From Alphaproteobacteria bacterium (GTDB lineage: Bacteria > Pseudomonadota > Alphaproteobacteria > Sphingomonadales > Kordiimonadaceae): 64,000 nucleotides of DNA. Position numbers and translations under genes: made by a program. A model generated the notes under the pieces. That model was not told the DNA's origin. It ran no database searches and saw only the letters and a program-made list of their open reading frames with translations. The stretch spans positions 186,001 through 250,000 of the forward strand of contig JABXIS010000011.1 in the NCBI GenBank assembly GCA_013372975.1, written 5' to 3'. This document shows, piece by piece, positions 9,432 through 19,790 of the stretch. Numbering within the stretch: position 1 is the first letter of the stretch; each line of letters begins with the position of its first letter.

Positions 9432-9559
9432 TAGCTATTTCACCCGATTGCTTGTTTTGGTCTTAATATCAACGTTCTGGCGGCTGGGCAACCATTTGCA
9501 CCAATAGCGGAAAGCCCGGTGCCGTGGCAGGATTTGGCATGATCGTGCTGTCAGATTGT

Positions 9560-10558
9560 TTATTGTGAAAAGGCGTCAAGTGCTGTGCGCAGTTCGTGCG
9601 CTTCGGCATCGGACAATCTTTGCGTATTGGCTGCATCGAATGCTGGCTCGCCTCCATATTCAGCGGGAAGGACATAGTGCTGGGCCTTCATTTTGGCAGC
9701 GATATCTTCATACAGTTTTTGAGGATCTGCACAAAAGTCCTCATATCTGTAGGAAAGGTAGCGATCATCCGAGACATGCTTGAGACCCTCTTCTATCGCT
9801 CTGCCAGTATGGACAATTTGACCGGCGACCTGGCGGATAGGAGGCTCATTTTTCAATGTATTATATTCCGGTGGCTTGAACGCATACCACCGGGAAACAT
9901 CGTCAAAGAAACGTTTGCGGGCAAAATAGAGGGACTGAGCATTGTAAAAAGGATCCCGTTTCACGTTCAGGAACAATGCTTTATCCAGAATTTTGTCAAG
10001 GAACGGAATGTGCCACTGCATGATCATGCCCTTCAGGACAACGGGACGATCAAATGCCGCTTCAAGGCCCGCAAGCCCTTTGAGAAAGGCAGCAGTATCC
10101 ACCGAGGCAAGTTGTTCGGGCGATAGTGTCTGAATGTCGCCGAAGGAGAAAAACTGGCGCCAGAAATACCAGAACTCACTTGGGGCCAGGGCGCCCTTGG
10201 TTCTGCCCAAGGCAGAAGAGAAACTCACTTGCTGGTGAAGCCCCATTTGATTATCAGGGTCATTGTCTGCCAGAATCTGCTGGATGCGGCCACCGAGATA
10301 GGGGTTTGCGTAGAACCGCGCAAGCAGGTTCGAGGGATAGGCGAAATGACCCAGACTTGAAAGCCACTGAGACGTGAGTGTCGTGCCACTTCTCGCGTTC
10401 CCCATGATCAGAATGACAGGATATTTCGGTTTGTCGTAGGGCGCAGGGAGCGTATCTCCAATGGCGCCATTCACTTCTGACAAAAGTTGCTCCAGCGTGT
10501 CGCTGCGAACAAATTCGGCGGTGCGACCACGGTTCATTTCAGGTTCTTGATCTGTCAT
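9560..10558 (-). CDS. Sulfotransferase family protein (332 aa)
   Basis: The PAPS 5'-phosphosulfate loop is VILIMGNARSGTTLTSQWL near residue 50; the 3'-phosphate motif is LNVKRDPFYNAQSLYF. The first 45 residues are extra compared with the neighbouring 280-aa member and look like a flexible extension. It is the first gene of the minus-strand trio. The 228-bp gap to the divergent sulfotransferase gene (10559-10786) should hold promoters for both; TTGGCA-17-GATAAG near 10732-10760 is a weak plus-strand candidate. Acceptor unknown. Confidence 0.83.
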   Translation of the reverse strand: MTDQEPEMNRGRTAEFVRSDTLEQLLSEVNGAIGDTLPAPYDKPKYPVILIMGNARSGTTLTSQWLSSLGHFAYPSNLLARFYANPYLGGRIQQILADNDPDNQMGLHQQVSFSSALGRTKGALAPSEFWYFWRQFFSFGDIQTLSPEQLASVDTAAFLKGLAGLEAAFDRPVVLKGMIMQWHIPFLDKILDKALFLNVKRDPFYNAQSLYFARKRFFDDVSRWYAFKPPEYNTLKNEPPIRQVAGQIVHTGRAIEEGLKHVSDDRYLSYRYEDFCADPQKLYEDIAAKMKAQHYVLPAEYGGEPAFDAANTQRLSDAEAHELRTALDAFSQ

Positions 10559-10786
10559 GGTCTTTTCCCCGGTCGGTAGCCGAACATTTCGCGTTAGCTT
10601 GATTCCAAGCCTGTTTGTTCGGCGCCGACCTTCCCCCGATTCAACGAATTGATGTTATGGGTCCTATCAAGATTTCATATTTGGTGCAATCATTACTGGG
10701 TAGCGAGACCGGTAGTGCATCCAGTTTGATATTGGCAACATTTCCAAAATACGCGATAAGATCGCAAAGCAGAAATAGGGATTGGT

Positions 10787-11458
10787 ATGACCTCGCAGGC
10801 ACCAAGAGAAGGATATGTATTTGTTGTAACTTATGGCCGTTCTGGCTCGACGTTGCTGCAAACCGTGTTGCAATCAATCGACGGTTATTTTTTTCGCGGT
10901 GAAAACAACAATGCCATCCTCCCTTTATTTCACAGTTTCCAGCGGGTACGAGGTGCTTTGGAAGAGCATGGATATAAAGCCATTGCGTCTCATGGTCCCT
11001 GGTACGGTGCGGATGAGTTTAATCCTGACCGGTATGCGGCCAAGTTGATGCAGGTGTTTCTGGAAGAAGTAATTCAGGCCCCAGATGATGCCCGAGTTGT
11101 TGGATTCAAGGAAATCCGTTTCAATGAATCCGGTCCCAAGGAATTTGTCGAGTTGCTTGATTTCATGGCCGAACAGTTCGTGCCGGCCAAGTTTATCTTC
11201 AATATGCGCCAGTGGCAGGATGTTGCCAAATCAGGGTGGTGGAGAGACTGTGACCCTGAAAAAGTGCGCAAGGAAATCGAGAAAAACGACCGTCAATTCA
11301 AGGCCTATGCAGAAGAAAATCCGGATCGGTCCTTTCTTTTGCAATATGAAGACTATGTTGGCCAGCCGGAAAAGCTGGCACCGTTATTTGAATTTCTGGG
11401 CGAACCATTTGATCCTGAGCGCATCGCCGAGGTTACAGGACGGCGCCTGAAACACTAA
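10787..11458 (+). CDS. Sulfotransferase family protein (223 aa)
   Basis: The loop VVTYGRSGSTLLQTVL is the PAPS 5'-phosphosulfate site. FIFNMRQWQDVAKSGWW fills the 3'-phosphate position, with the usual RDP replaced by RQW, as in a subgroup of bacterial sulfotransferases. At 223 aa it is shorter than its two neighbours but both nucleotide motifs are intact. It is transcribed divergently from the 332-aa sulfotransferase and converges with the 975-aa glycosyltransferase. Probably a third sulfation activity of the cluster. Confidence 0.8.
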   Translation: MTSQAPREGYVFVVTYGRSGSTLLQTVLQSIDGYFFRGENNNAILPLFHSFQRVRGALEEHGYKAIASHGPWYGADEFNPDRYAAKLMQVFLEEVIQAPDDARVVGFKEIRFNESGPKEFVELLDFMAEQFVPAKFIFNMRQWQDVAKSGWWRDCDPEKVRKEIEKNDRQFKAYAEENPDRSFLLQYEDYVGQPEKLAPLFEFLGEPFDPERIAEVTGRRLKH

Positions 11459-11474
11459 CTCGCTCTACAGCTTG

Positions 11475-14402
11475 CTAGAACATTTCCGACGTATCGGCCT
11501 GTGCACCCTGGTAAAGGCCTTTTAGGCGGGCCTCATTCAACTTCATTCTTTTATCTATTTCTGACTGGCTCAGGCCCTGCTCCTTGCCCCACAGGGCATC
11601 ATGTTTGTTGGAGGCCTCGATTGTTTTTGCCAGCGCTGTTTCGCTTTTGATCAGTTCATAACCGAAGAAATGCTTGAAGAAAGCACTTTCTGTCATATTG
11701 CGCTCGCGGTTTTCTTCAGGCTCATAATCATGGGAGTGATATACCACGGCCTGGGCCGCATAAACCTTGCCATAACCCGCCTTTATAATATCGTCAGCCC
11801 AAACCTGATCTTCGCCAAATTTTGTGCGGCGATAAGGAATTTCCTTCCAGACGGAACGGCGCATACAGCTATTGTTATCGCTATAGAAATGAAGGAACTG
11901 CCGCCACTGAGGGTCGCCTCTTTCATATCGAAGTTTATCTGTGTCCCGGTCAACATATAGCGGTTGGCCGTTTAACATCTCGAAGTGTGCATTCAGATCA
12001 CGCTTGGTGTAAGCCGACGCTTCTGGCCAGGGCAGGTGTTTGCCAAACGCCCCTGCGGCATTCGGGAAGTGTTCGATTGCAGTTACAATATTGTAAAGCC
12101 ATCGATCATTCGCCGGCAACGCATCCTGTGTCAGGAATGCTATGAATTCACCTTCAGTGAGCTCGACCCCCAGATTGCGGGTATCGCCGTGATCAAAATC
12201 TTTTTTGTCGATCTGGTGCAGCCTAACGGCTGGGTATTTGTTGACAGTCTCGATGGTTTCATCCGTCGAGCCGCTATCGATCACCAATATCTCGTAATCC
12301 CACGGTGCTTTCTGGGTGGTTACCGCAGCCAGGACATCGTCAAGAACCTTGCCCGCATTCAGGGTCGGTATGACCACAGACGCCTTTATGGGGCCTTTCT
12401 CTTCTGCGACCGCTGGCAGCGCATTGCCAAATTCTTTCAGCCGTTCCTGAATCGCGGACTCCACCGCGTTCGCCGATTGCTCCCAGGAGAATTCACGTAC
12501 CCAATCATAGGCGGCATCTGCCTGGGTTCTGCGCATTTCCTCATTTTCCAACAGGGCCTGTAGGCGGTCAGCGATGGCCAGTGGATCTGGCGCTGCAAGT
12601 GAAACTGTTCCCTCTGGGAAAATTGCGCGCGTGCTCTCGCCATCCAGCTCAACAATTGGCAATCCACATGCCATCATTTCTTGCGGCACCAGTGAATAGT
12701 TGGTTGCCGAGAAAACCACACCAACATCCGCACTTTGGAATATATCAGCCAGTTGATCCGGGCTGGCTACACCGTGATCAACAAACTTGAACGGGGCAGA
12801 ACGGAAGGAAAGCTTTGCACCAAAGAAGTCTACCTCGAAACGGATGCCGCGGCTTGCCAATACCTCAAGCGCGAGCATGGCAAGTTCAACAGCCCGCCGT
12901 GCCGTAAAGTGGCGCGCATACAAAGCAATGCGAGGGACTGAATTCTGGACCGCAGCCGCTGGTTTTTTGTAGGTGTTTGTATCGGCAGCCAGCCAAAAAG
13001 GTCGTGCCCATCTGCCGTATTTTTCCTGCATAAGGGTTGCCAGCCATGGACTCGCACAGATGCAATCAAGGTCTTCCTTGTATGTGGCCTCTGCCGCCAG
13101 GAAGTTAGCACCCATTGGGTGGAAGCTAGGTTCGTAATCCTGCACGAAATAGAAGCGACGAATAAAGTTGGTGGCGGAAAGGGCAGGCCAAACAGTCCAG
13201 CAATCGGTCGCGATCAGGGCATCGCCTTCCGCTGCTGCGAATGTATCGTCAAGCAAACGAACGGTGCCGGCAAAATGCTGAAAATGTTTAACGATGGTAT
13301 CGTAAGCAGCCTCAGCGGACTTATGGATACTTGGGTTATGCAACCAGATCGTTTGTTTGTGTCCGGCAAGTTCGAGGTGTTTGACCATGCGGAAAATGGT
13401 CATGTGCCCGCCCCCGCCAGCGGCAAAGTCGGGAATGATCCAGTGAATATTCAGTGCTTTGGGCTGGTAGGCTTTGCAAGCCCCAGCCAATTCTTTGCGC
13501 TCATGGTCCACTAGTCCGCGCAGTGTTTTGGCGACAGGCAGTTTTGCTTCAGGGTTCAGCTCATTGTCAGCCTTGTCTGAGCCTGCGGCCGGGAATGGAA
13601 GGCCGTTTGCGAGCCCATGGTGCAGAAAGTGGCTCAAAGGCTCCACGCTGTTATCTGAAGGCAACTTTGCCTTCTTCACATAGGCTTTGGGGCAGAATTC
13701 GTTGCTGGGCGGGTAGCCTTTTTGCCACCCTGACCGGATATAATGAATCAGTGGATTTTGGTCTCCCACTTCTTCGGCATATGTTTCGCGATACCACATC
13801 AGGTCAAAGAAGGGGTTGGGACGTCTTCCCTCGTTGGCGCCCTTACTTACAAAATGAGCCAGCGGGTTTAGATCTTTATGCCATAGGTCAGTATGCGACT
13901 GGCTATACCACTTGGCCTGAAAGAGGCCGGATTCCTGGATCGCCACCATGTCTTCAGCAAGGTGCCTGAATTTGGCGCGTTCGAAGCGCAGTTCAAAAGT
14001 AATATACCCCAAAAATTCGCCGTTCCTGAGATAATGGCGAAGTGGCTCGACACCGCTTTCTTTTACCTGAGGGTAAAACTCAAGGTACAGCGGAACGGAA
14101 AAGAGGGGCGATGGGCTGCGACCCTTCCGCCAGGCGTGTCGGGCATAATGCACGGCTGCAGGCCCAGGAAACCTGCGCGCGGCTGGCGAACGTGAAAGGT
14201 ACCATTTCTGGTTAAAATAGGGGTTTGGATTATATCCCTTGGCTTCGCCAATCCTGACGAAATGCTCAATAGGTGAATAGTCACTTTCCCGGGCGTCCGG
14301 ATACTCTGCAAGGTACCAATCGGCCAAAAACAGGCCAGTTTCTTCCAGCGCCCTTATGTCGCTGTTTACAGATCGGGAAAGGGCTTTGAGTTTTTTGAAC
14401 AT
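11475..14402 (-). CDS. Large glycosyltransferase: N-terminal WY/HyxxG repeats, GT4-like and GT2 domains
   Basis: A 975-aa multidomain protein. Residues about 20-280 contain about six degenerate repeats of roughly 40-45 residues of the type WYL..YPDA...PLEHFVR.GE..G..PNP.F, a motif seen in front of glycosyltransferases in capsule and rhamnan loci. From about 320 (WIIPDFAAGGGGHMTIFR) a GT-B domain follows, resembling the rhamnosyltransferase WsaF group. From about 670 (KASVVIPTLNAGKVLDDVL) a complete GT2 domain runs with EILVIDSGSTDET and FIAFLTQDA. It is the last gene of the rml operon, so rhamnose transfer is the natural guess; two active domains would let it add two residues. Donor specificity is inference. 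Confidence 0.85.
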   Translation of the reverse strand: MFKKLKALSRSVNSDIRALEETGLFLADWYLAEYPDARESDYSPIEHFVRIGEAKGYNPNPYFNQKWYLSRSPAARRFPGPAAVHYARHAWRKGRSPSPLFSVPLYLEFYPQVKESGVEPLRHYLRNGEFLGYITFELRFERAKFRHLAEDMVAIQESGLFQAKWYSQSHTDLWHKDLNPLAHFVSKGANEGRRPNPFFDLMWYRETYAEEVGDQNPLIHYIRSGWQKGYPPSNEFCPKAYVKKAKLPSDNSVEPLSHFLHHGLANGLPFPAAGSDKADNELNPEAKLPVAKTLRGLVDHERKELAGACKAYQPKALNIHWIIPDFAAGGGGHMTIFRMVKHLELAGHKQTIWLHNPSIHKSAEAAYDTIVKHFQHFAGTVRLLDDTFAAAEGDALIATDCWTVWPALSATNFIRRFYFVQDYEPSFHPMGANFLAAEATYKEDLDCICASPWLATLMQEKYGRWARPFWLAADTNTYKKPAAAVQNSVPRIALYARHFTARRAVELAMLALEVLASRGIRFEVDFFGAKLSFRSAPFKFVDHGVASPDQLADIFQSADVGVVFSATNYSLVPQEMMACGLPIVELDGESTRAIFPEGTVSLAAPDPLAIADRLQALLENEEMRRTQADAAYDWVREFSWEQSANAVESAIQERLKEFGNALPAVAEEKGPIKASVVIPTLNAGKVLDDVLAAVTTQKAPWDYEILVIDSGSTDETIETVNKYPAVRLHQIDKKDFDHGDTRNLGVELTEGEFIAFLTQDALPANDRWLYNIVTAIEHFPNAAGAFGKHLPWPEASAYTKRDLNAHFEMLNGQPLYVDRDTDKLRYERGDPQWRQFLHFYSDNNSCMRRSVWKEIPYRRTKFGEDQVWADDIIKAGYGKVYAAQAVVYHSHDYEPEENRERNMTESAFFKHFFGYELIKSETALAKTIEASNKHDALWGKEQGLSQSEIDKRMKLNEARLKGLYQGAQADTSEMF

Positions 14403-14484
14403 TCCATGCCTGACTAATTGCTAAGCCTTGGCGAAATAGCCCATCGGCACCTAAAATTCAAGGTCAACAGCCTCATGTCTTGCC

Positions 14485-16851
14485 TTATTCACCCTTGGGT
14501 GGTGCCAGTAGCGAATAAGTTGGTTCGCACGCTAAAAGCGCATCAGGATAGGTACTATCGACACGAAGTGCACCATGGTGTTTTTCTATAAGTCGCCTTC
14601 GTTCGCTGTCTTCGCGTGCTGCCTTTTCTGCATCCATGGCGTCATATCCGCGGGTCTTGGATTCGAAGTGGTAGAAGGTAATGGCCGGGTCATACAAATT
14701 GCGAAGCCCCAAAGCCTTTGCCCGAAGCGTGAAATCAATATCGTTGAAGGCGACTGCGAAGTTCTCGTCGAACCCGCCCAGGCGGTGGAAGGTTTCTCTG
14801 GTGCACCCCAAGAAGGCGCCAATCAAAGCAGATGAGCTGTGGGGCAATTGGCTTCGGTTCAGATATCCGCCGGCAATTGGACTTTCGCCATAAGCTTCTT
14901 TCAGCACTATCTGCTCCGGATGAACCACATAGCCCGCGAACTGGATGGTGCCATCTTCAAACAAAAGGCGTGCACCCACTGTTCCGATATCGGGCCGTGC
15001 GAGTTGGTTACGCAAAATGCGGTCCCATCCCTTTTCCGTGGCGGCGGTGTCATTATTTAGAAACAGCAAATAGTCGGAGTCTGTGTCCCCTACAGCGAAA
15101 TTGTTAAGCGCAGACCAGTTAAATGGCATCTCGTTGCGGAAAACATTGATATCGGGAGACGTTTCAACAGAAGCCAGCCATTCAAGCATTTTCGCATCTG
15201 TACTGCCGTTATCTACAATGGTGATCTCGGTTTGCTCTGGATACGCAAGGGTGGAACGCAGGCTTTCCACACATTTCTTCGTTAGCGCCAGCCCGTCTCT
15301 GGTGGGAATGATAATGCCAAGCTTGGCACTGGATTCGGCTTCAGGCCAGACAATCTGAAACCGGTTGGATAGGTCGCCGCCCCACGCATCAATATGGGGT
15401 TTTACCTTTGCAGTAATGTTTTGACGCCTGAAGTGCCGTTCCAGAGCGGCCATACTGTCATTCTTATGAGGGGCAGGCAAGTCAGCTCTATGGTGCCACA
15501 GAACCTGGCTGATATGCTTGAAGCCCTCTTTTCCATATCGCTCGAAAGCCCTTAACCAAAGGTCCTGGTGCTTGGCTGTGCCGGCTTCTGGCGCAAAGAG
15601 AGACAGTTCCTGCAGTGCCGAGCGCCTGATGGCATAGGCATTTGCATATTCGGGCTGGGCCAGAAGCAGTTCATAGTCAAAGGCTGCTTTGAAAGTCGGA
15701 TGCTGAGCCTGCCCATAGGTGGACCTTACATCGTGATCTGCAAAAAATATCTGCGCGGCCGGGTTCTCACTGGCGGACGCGAGAATGTGGCCAACAGCCT
15801 GGTCGGAAAGGCTTTGGCCATCTTCCACCAGTACAAGAATATCTGCGCTTTCAGTGCCCTTGATATTGAACGGATCAACGGCAAGCGCAGTCAATTCGAA
15901 ATCGGTGGTTGCAGGAGCGGCCGTTGCACAAAACAACTGGCTGTGGATTCCATAATCGATCAGGGGCAGTGCAGCATACTGCCTGATTTTGGGTAACTCC
16001 GCCTCTATGCGGCCGAGACAGGCCAGCAGGTCTCCGTTTGTTGGTGAAGTGCCGCGGATGCTGTTTAATTCACCCAAAAGGCGGCTCAGGTAATGTTCGT
16101 GACGGGCGCTGATATTGGGCAAGGTTTTCCCATGACATATTGCAACACCACTTTGTTGCTCGAAAGCATGGACAACCAGATTGTCCCGCCCGACAAGGGA
16201 GGATGGCATGGCATAATCCAAAGAAAATCCGGATAAACCATCGTCCTCATACTGTTCCTGAATATCGCGCCGCTGCAAGCCCGTATGCGCGATTCCCGCA
16301 AATGTCCCGTTGACGAAGATCTCAAGTGAGAGTTTGCTGTTCTTGGCGGCTTGATCGAAGGCAAAGCCTGCAATGTTGTGTGCGGAAACCGTTTCGATGG
16401 CGCCAAAGAATGTGTGGTCTTTCGCGTCGGGCAGGTGCTGCAGTTTTTCTTTCAACCAAAGGGGCTCAGCCCACGGGCAGGAAAGTTCAGCTGCTTTGAG
16501 GAAGCGTGTGCTTCGCGTCGCGGCCAAAAGGGAATTGGTCCAGCATATCAATTCTTCTGGCTTGGTTTGCACCCCGAAATGACGTTTCAGGCCCGCATTC
16601 AGGATATTTTGCTGCGCACCAGAAAAGGCATTGGGCGCCGGATGTCTGCCCATGATGAATGGATCAATGATGGCCCGTCGGAACTTGTCTGATCCGAGAA
16701 GGGTTTTGCATAGCGAGAAAAAACTGCTTTCCTGCCGCAGAGAAACTTCTTCATCAGACACCGGGTCGCGGCCCTGGCACAGTAAAAGCAGAAAGCGCAC
16801 GTCATCAGACGTGCATCCCTTTTGCTTCTTGTTGAACCAGCGCCCAATCAT
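14485..16851 (-). CDS. Tandem GT2-type glycosyltransferase (788 aa)
   Basis: The clear GT2 domain starts near residue 508 (LGIIIPTRDGLALTKKCVESL), with TEITIVDNGSTD, the DxD-like FLNNDTA and the acceptor-side FNDIDFTLRAKALGLRNLYDP. Upstream, residues about 330-480 (IFFADHDVRSTYGQAQHP, then YAIRRSAL) look like the second half of another GT2 domain. This is the layout of O-antigen two-domain enzymes, but the first domain seems to lack its nucleotide-binding start. The first 300 residues hold a helical segment and a probable beta-sandwich (GAIETVSAHNIAGFAFD). It sits between rmlA and the 975-aa transferase, with a 42-bp gap to rmlA. Probably builds the rhamnose-containing glycan. Confidence 0.83.
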   Translation of the reverse strand: MIGRWFNKKQKGCTSDDVRFLLLLCQGRDPVSDEEVSLRQESSFFSLCKTLLGSDKFRRAIIDPFIMGRHPAPNAFSGAQQNILNAGLKRHFGVQTKPEELICWTNSLLAATRSTRFLKAAELSCPWAEPLWLKEKLQHLPDAKDHTFFGAIETVSAHNIAGFAFDQAAKNSKLSLEIFVNGTFAGIAHTGLQRRDIQEQYEDDGLSGFSLDYAMPSSLVGRDNLVVHAFEQQSGVAICHGKTLPNISARHEHYLSRLLGELNSIRGTSPTNGDLLACLGRIEAELPKIRQYAALPLIDYGIHSQLFCATAAPATTDFELTALAVDPFNIKGTESADILVLVEDGQSLSDQAVGHILASASENPAAQIFFADHDVRSTYGQAQHPTFKAAFDYELLLAQPEYANAYAIRRSALQELSLFAPEAGTAKHQDLWLRAFERYGKEGFKHISQVLWHHRADLPAPHKNDSMAALERHFRRQNITAKVKPHIDAWGGDLSNRFQIVWPEAESSAKLGIIIPTRDGLALTKKCVESLRSTLAYPEQTEITIVDNGSTDAKMLEWLASVETSPDINVFRNEMPFNWSALNNFAVGDTDSDYLLFLNNDTAATEKGWDRILRNQLARPDIGTVGARLLFEDGTIQFAGYVVHPEQIVLKEAYGESPIAGGYLNRSQLPHSSSALIGAFLGCTRETFHRLGGFDENFAVAFNDIDFTLRAKALGLRNLYDPAITFYHFESKTRGYDAMDAEKAAREDSERRRLIEKHHGALRVDSTYPDALLACEPTYSLLAPPKGE

Positions 16852-16892
16852 TGTATCTGTCCTGCCAAAGGCATTGAGGGGGCAGGCGCCTG

Positions 16893-17774
16893 CTAGAGGT
16901 ACCCGTCTGCCCCATATTTCAGGATGCCCTTGAGATAATCGCCATAGCTGTTCTTATAACCAGCCGCGAGTGCATCCAGTTTGGCGTCGTCAATAAAGCC
17001 ACTGCGCCACGCCACCTCTTCAGGGCAAGCGATCTTCAGGCCCTGACGTGCTTCAATTGTTTGCACGAAGTGGCTGGCCTGCAAGAGGCTGTCAACGGTG
17101 CCTGTGTCGAGCCACGCCGTCCCGCGTTGAAGCTTGATCACATTCAGGTCGCCGCGCTGCAGGTAAACATCATTCACACTGGTGATTTCAAGTTCGCCGC
17201 GCGCAGAAGGTTTGATGGATTTGGCGATATCAACCACGTCCTTGTCGTAGAAATACAGGCCGGTAACGGCAAGATTGCTTTTTGGATTGGCAGGCTTCTC
17301 TTCAATTGAAAGGGCGCGACCTTCCTTGCTCATCTCGACCACACCAAAGGCTTCAGGGTTGCCCACAGGGTAGGCGAACACATAGGCGCCTTTTTCCACC
17401 TTGCCGGCTTGTTTGAGATAGGTGGAAAATCCGGCCGCATAATAGATGTTGTCGCCAAGAGCCAAGGCTGACGGTTGCCCGCCCACAAAATCTTCGCCGA
17501 TCAGGAAAGCCTGGGCAAGGCCGCCGGGATCAGGCTGTTCAGCATAGTGAAGTTCGATGCCCCACTGGGTCCCGTCTCCCAACAAGCTTCTGTAGAGAGG
17601 CAGATGTTCGGGGCTTGAAATGATCAATATTTCCCGAATGCCCGACAACATCAGTGTTGTCAGTGGATAGTAGATCATTGGCTTGTCGTATACCGGCAGA
17701 AGCTGTTTGCTGATCGCTTTTGTGATCGGATACAACCGAGTGCCGAGGCCACCTGCCAAGATGATGCCCTTCAT
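16893..17774 (-). CDS. rmlA: Glucose-1-phosphate thymidylyltransferase
   Basis: Makes dTDP-glucose from dTTP and glucose-1-phosphate, the first step to dTDP-L-rhamnose. The N-terminal signature [20 protein letters not shown] and [17 protein letters not shown] are diagnostic of the short RmlA type, and 293 aa is the family length. [10 protein letters not shown] and [19 protein letters not shown] are further conserved blocks. It lies in the operon order rmlC-B-D-A. Confidence 0.96.
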   Translation of the reverse strand: MKGIILAGGLGTRLYPITKAISKQLLPVYDKPMIYYPLTTLMLSGIREILIISSPEHLPLYRSLLGDGTQWGIELHYAEQPDPGGLAQAFLIGEDFVGGQPSALALGDNIYYAAGFSTYLKQAGKVEKGAYVFAYPVGNPEAFGVVEMSKEGRALSIEEKPANPKSNLAVTGLYFYDKDVVDIAKSIKPSARGELEITSVNDVYLQRGDLNVIKLQRGTAWLDTGTVDSLLQASHFVQTIEARQGLKIACPEEVAWRSGFIDDAKLDALAAGYKNSYGDYLKGILKYGADGYL

Positions 17775-17827
17775 GGTATTCCCCCGTTTTGCTAACTCGT
17801 TACCCCTGTTGGGGTGTTTGCCTGACC

Positions 17828-18724
17828 CTAGCCCAGATCACCGCTTTCGAAAAGGCGTTTCACACACAGGTTTGTGCTTTGCTCCCACGATGGAAGGTGT
17901 ATGCCAAAAGTGTCAGCAAGTTTGCTGCAATCCAGCCGCGAATTGGCGGGACGTTTGGCGGGTGTTGGATAATCTGCAGTGGTAATGGCCTTCACTTTCG
18001 GCCGCGGGTGCCCATAACAGGAGCCCGCGTCAAAAATAGCTTCCGCAAATTCATGCCAGCTGGCTTCTCCCGTGCCCACCAGATGGAAGATGCCGCCGAA
18101 CTCAGGCTTCCACTCTGAGGCTAGCATTGCTTTGGCTGCAGCCAGAAGCGCAACGGCGATGTCGGGGCCATAGGTGGGGTTGCCGATCTGGTCCGCTACC
18201 ACGCCTAATTCATCGCGTGTTTTGGCCAGTTGCAACATGGTTTTGACAAAGTTTTTGCCAAAGGGGCTATAGACCCAGGCGGTGCGAAATATTGCTACTT
18301 TGTTGTGGGCCTCAAGTGCGGCCTGCTCGCCCTTTAGTTTGCTACGCCCATATATGCCCGTTGGGCCTGTGCTATCTGTTTCCACATATGGGCCATTCTT
18401 GGCGCCATCAAAAACATAGTCGGTGGAGATATGCAGAAGCGGGATGTCAAGCTGTGCGGCTGCTCTGGCAAGATGCGCAGGCCCGTCGGCATTGATCGCA
18501 AAAGCTGCGGCTTCATCTGTTTCCGCTGCATCAACAGCGGTATAGGCTGCTGCATTGATTATGATGTCGGGATGGAAGGCCTTCACCGTGGCGCCCACAG
18601 AGTCAGCGTCCGCTAAGTCGAAATCCGGGCGTCCGAATGTTTCCAGACAGATGCCTTCCTTCGCTGCCGCCTCTTTCAGGGAAAGCGCTACCTGGCCTGA
18701 TGATCCGGCAACAAAAATTCGCAT
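17828..18724 (-). CDS. rmlD: dTDP-4-dehydrorhamnose reductase
   Basis: The last step to dTDP-L-rhamnose, NAD(P)H dependent. The Rossmann start [16 protein letters not shown] and the short-chain-dehydrogenase YxxxK (YGRSKLKGE), with STDYVFDG before it, are present. The frame is open 21 codons further upstream, but this ATG (18722-18724) begins the conserved fold and overlaps the rmlB stop by one base (TAATG), so I take it as the start. The result is 298 aa, the usual size. Confidence 0.95.
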   Translation of the reverse strand: MRIFVAGSSGQVALSLKEAAAKEGICLETFGRPDFDLADADSVGATVKAFHPDIIINAAAYTAVDAAETDEAAAFAINADGPAHLARAAAQLDIPLLHISTDYVFDGAKNGPYVETDSTGPTGIYGRSKLKGEQAALEAHNKVAIFRTAWVYSPFGKNFVKTMLQLAKTRDELGVVADQIGNPTYGPDIAVALLAAAKAMLASEWKPEFGGIFHLVGTGEASWHEFAEAIFDAGSCYGHPRPKVKAITTADYPTPAKRPANSRLDCSKLADTFGIHLPSWEQSTNLCVKRLFESGDLG

Positions 18725-19773
18725 TATTTGCCTTTCAAGACGCCCTTGCGGTCTTCCGCATGGGCCCTGAGAGGTGCCCACCACCATTCGTTATCCAGAT
18801 ACCATTGGATGGTTTTCTTGATGCCACTTTCGAAATTCTCTTCCGCTTTCCAGCCAAGTTCATCCTCAAGTTTGGTCGCATCGATAGCGTACCGGGCATC
18901 ATGGCCCGGGCGATCTGTTACGAAGGTGATCTGGTCGCGGTATGGTGTGTTTTTGGGGCGCAATTCTTCCAGAATGTCGCAGATACGCTCTACAACCTCC
19001 AGGTTGGTGCGTTCGTTCCTGCCACCCACATTGTATTTTTCGCCAAGTCGGCCCGCCATCATGATGGTGAACAGCGCCTTCGCGTGATCATCCACATAAA
19101 GCCAGTCACGCACGTTGGAACCATCGCCGTATACCGGGAGTGGTTTGCCATCCAGCGCGTTGAGGATCATCAACGGGATCAGCTTTTCGGGCAGATGATA
19201 GGGGCCATAGTTGTTTGAGCAGTTGGAAATTACCACCGGCAGGCCATAGGTTTCAAACCACGCATTTGCCAGATGATCGGCTGACGCTTTCGATGCTGAG
19301 TAGGGCGAAGAAGGATCGTACGGTGTGGTTTCTTCGAACAGGCCTTCCGCCCCCAAGGAACCATATACTTCGTCGGTTGATACATGCAGGAAACGGAAGG
19401 CTTTTTTGCTCGCCTCATCCAGTGCGTTGAAGTGATCCCTTGCGGCCTCCAACAACTGGAACGTGCCAACGATGTTGGTTTGGATGAAATCGGCAGCGCC
19501 GGTAATCGAGCGGTCCACATGGCTTTCAGCCGCCAGATGCATCACGGCATCTGGTTTGTGTTTGGCAAAAAGGCCATCAAGGGCGGCGCGATCGCAAATG
19601 TCCACCTTCTCGAAATGATAATTCGGGCTGTCTTCGATTTCCTTCAGTGTGGAAAGGTTCCCCGCGTATGTCAGCTTGTCCACATTGATCGCTGTGTGCC
19701 CAAGGTCGCGGACAAGGTACCGGCACACTGCCGATCCAATAAAGCCTGCGCCGCCTGTTACAAGAATTTTCAT
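18724..19773 (-). CDS. rmlB: dTDP-glucose 4,6-dehydratase
   Basis: Converts dTDP-glucose to dTDP-4-keto-6-deoxyglucose with bound NAD. The protein starts with the glycine-rich [20 protein letters not shown]. It has [12 protein letters not shown], the catalytic [10 protein letters not shown] and YxxxK in [11 protein letters not shown], and [15 protein letters not shown]. 349 aa is typical. It is the second gene of the rml operon. Confidence 0.96.
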   Translation of the reverse strand: MKILVTGGAGFIGSAVCRYLVRDLGHTAINVDKLTYAGNLSTLKEIEDSPNYHFEKVDICDRAALDGLFAKHKPDAVMHLAAESHVDRSITGAADFIQTNIVGTFQLLEAARDHFNALDEASKKAFRFLHVSTDEVYGSLGAEGLFEETTPYDPSSPYSASKASADHLANAWFETYGLPVVISNCSNNYGPYHLPEKLIPLMILNALDGKPLPVYGDGSNVRDWLYVDDHAKALFTIMMAGRLGEKYNVGGRNERTNLEVVERICDILEELRPKNTPYRDQITFVTDRPGHDARYAIDATKLEDELGWKAEENFESGIKKTIQWYLDNEWWWAPLRAHAEDRKGVLKGK

Positions 19774-19790
19774 TAAAAGGGTTCCTCGGT

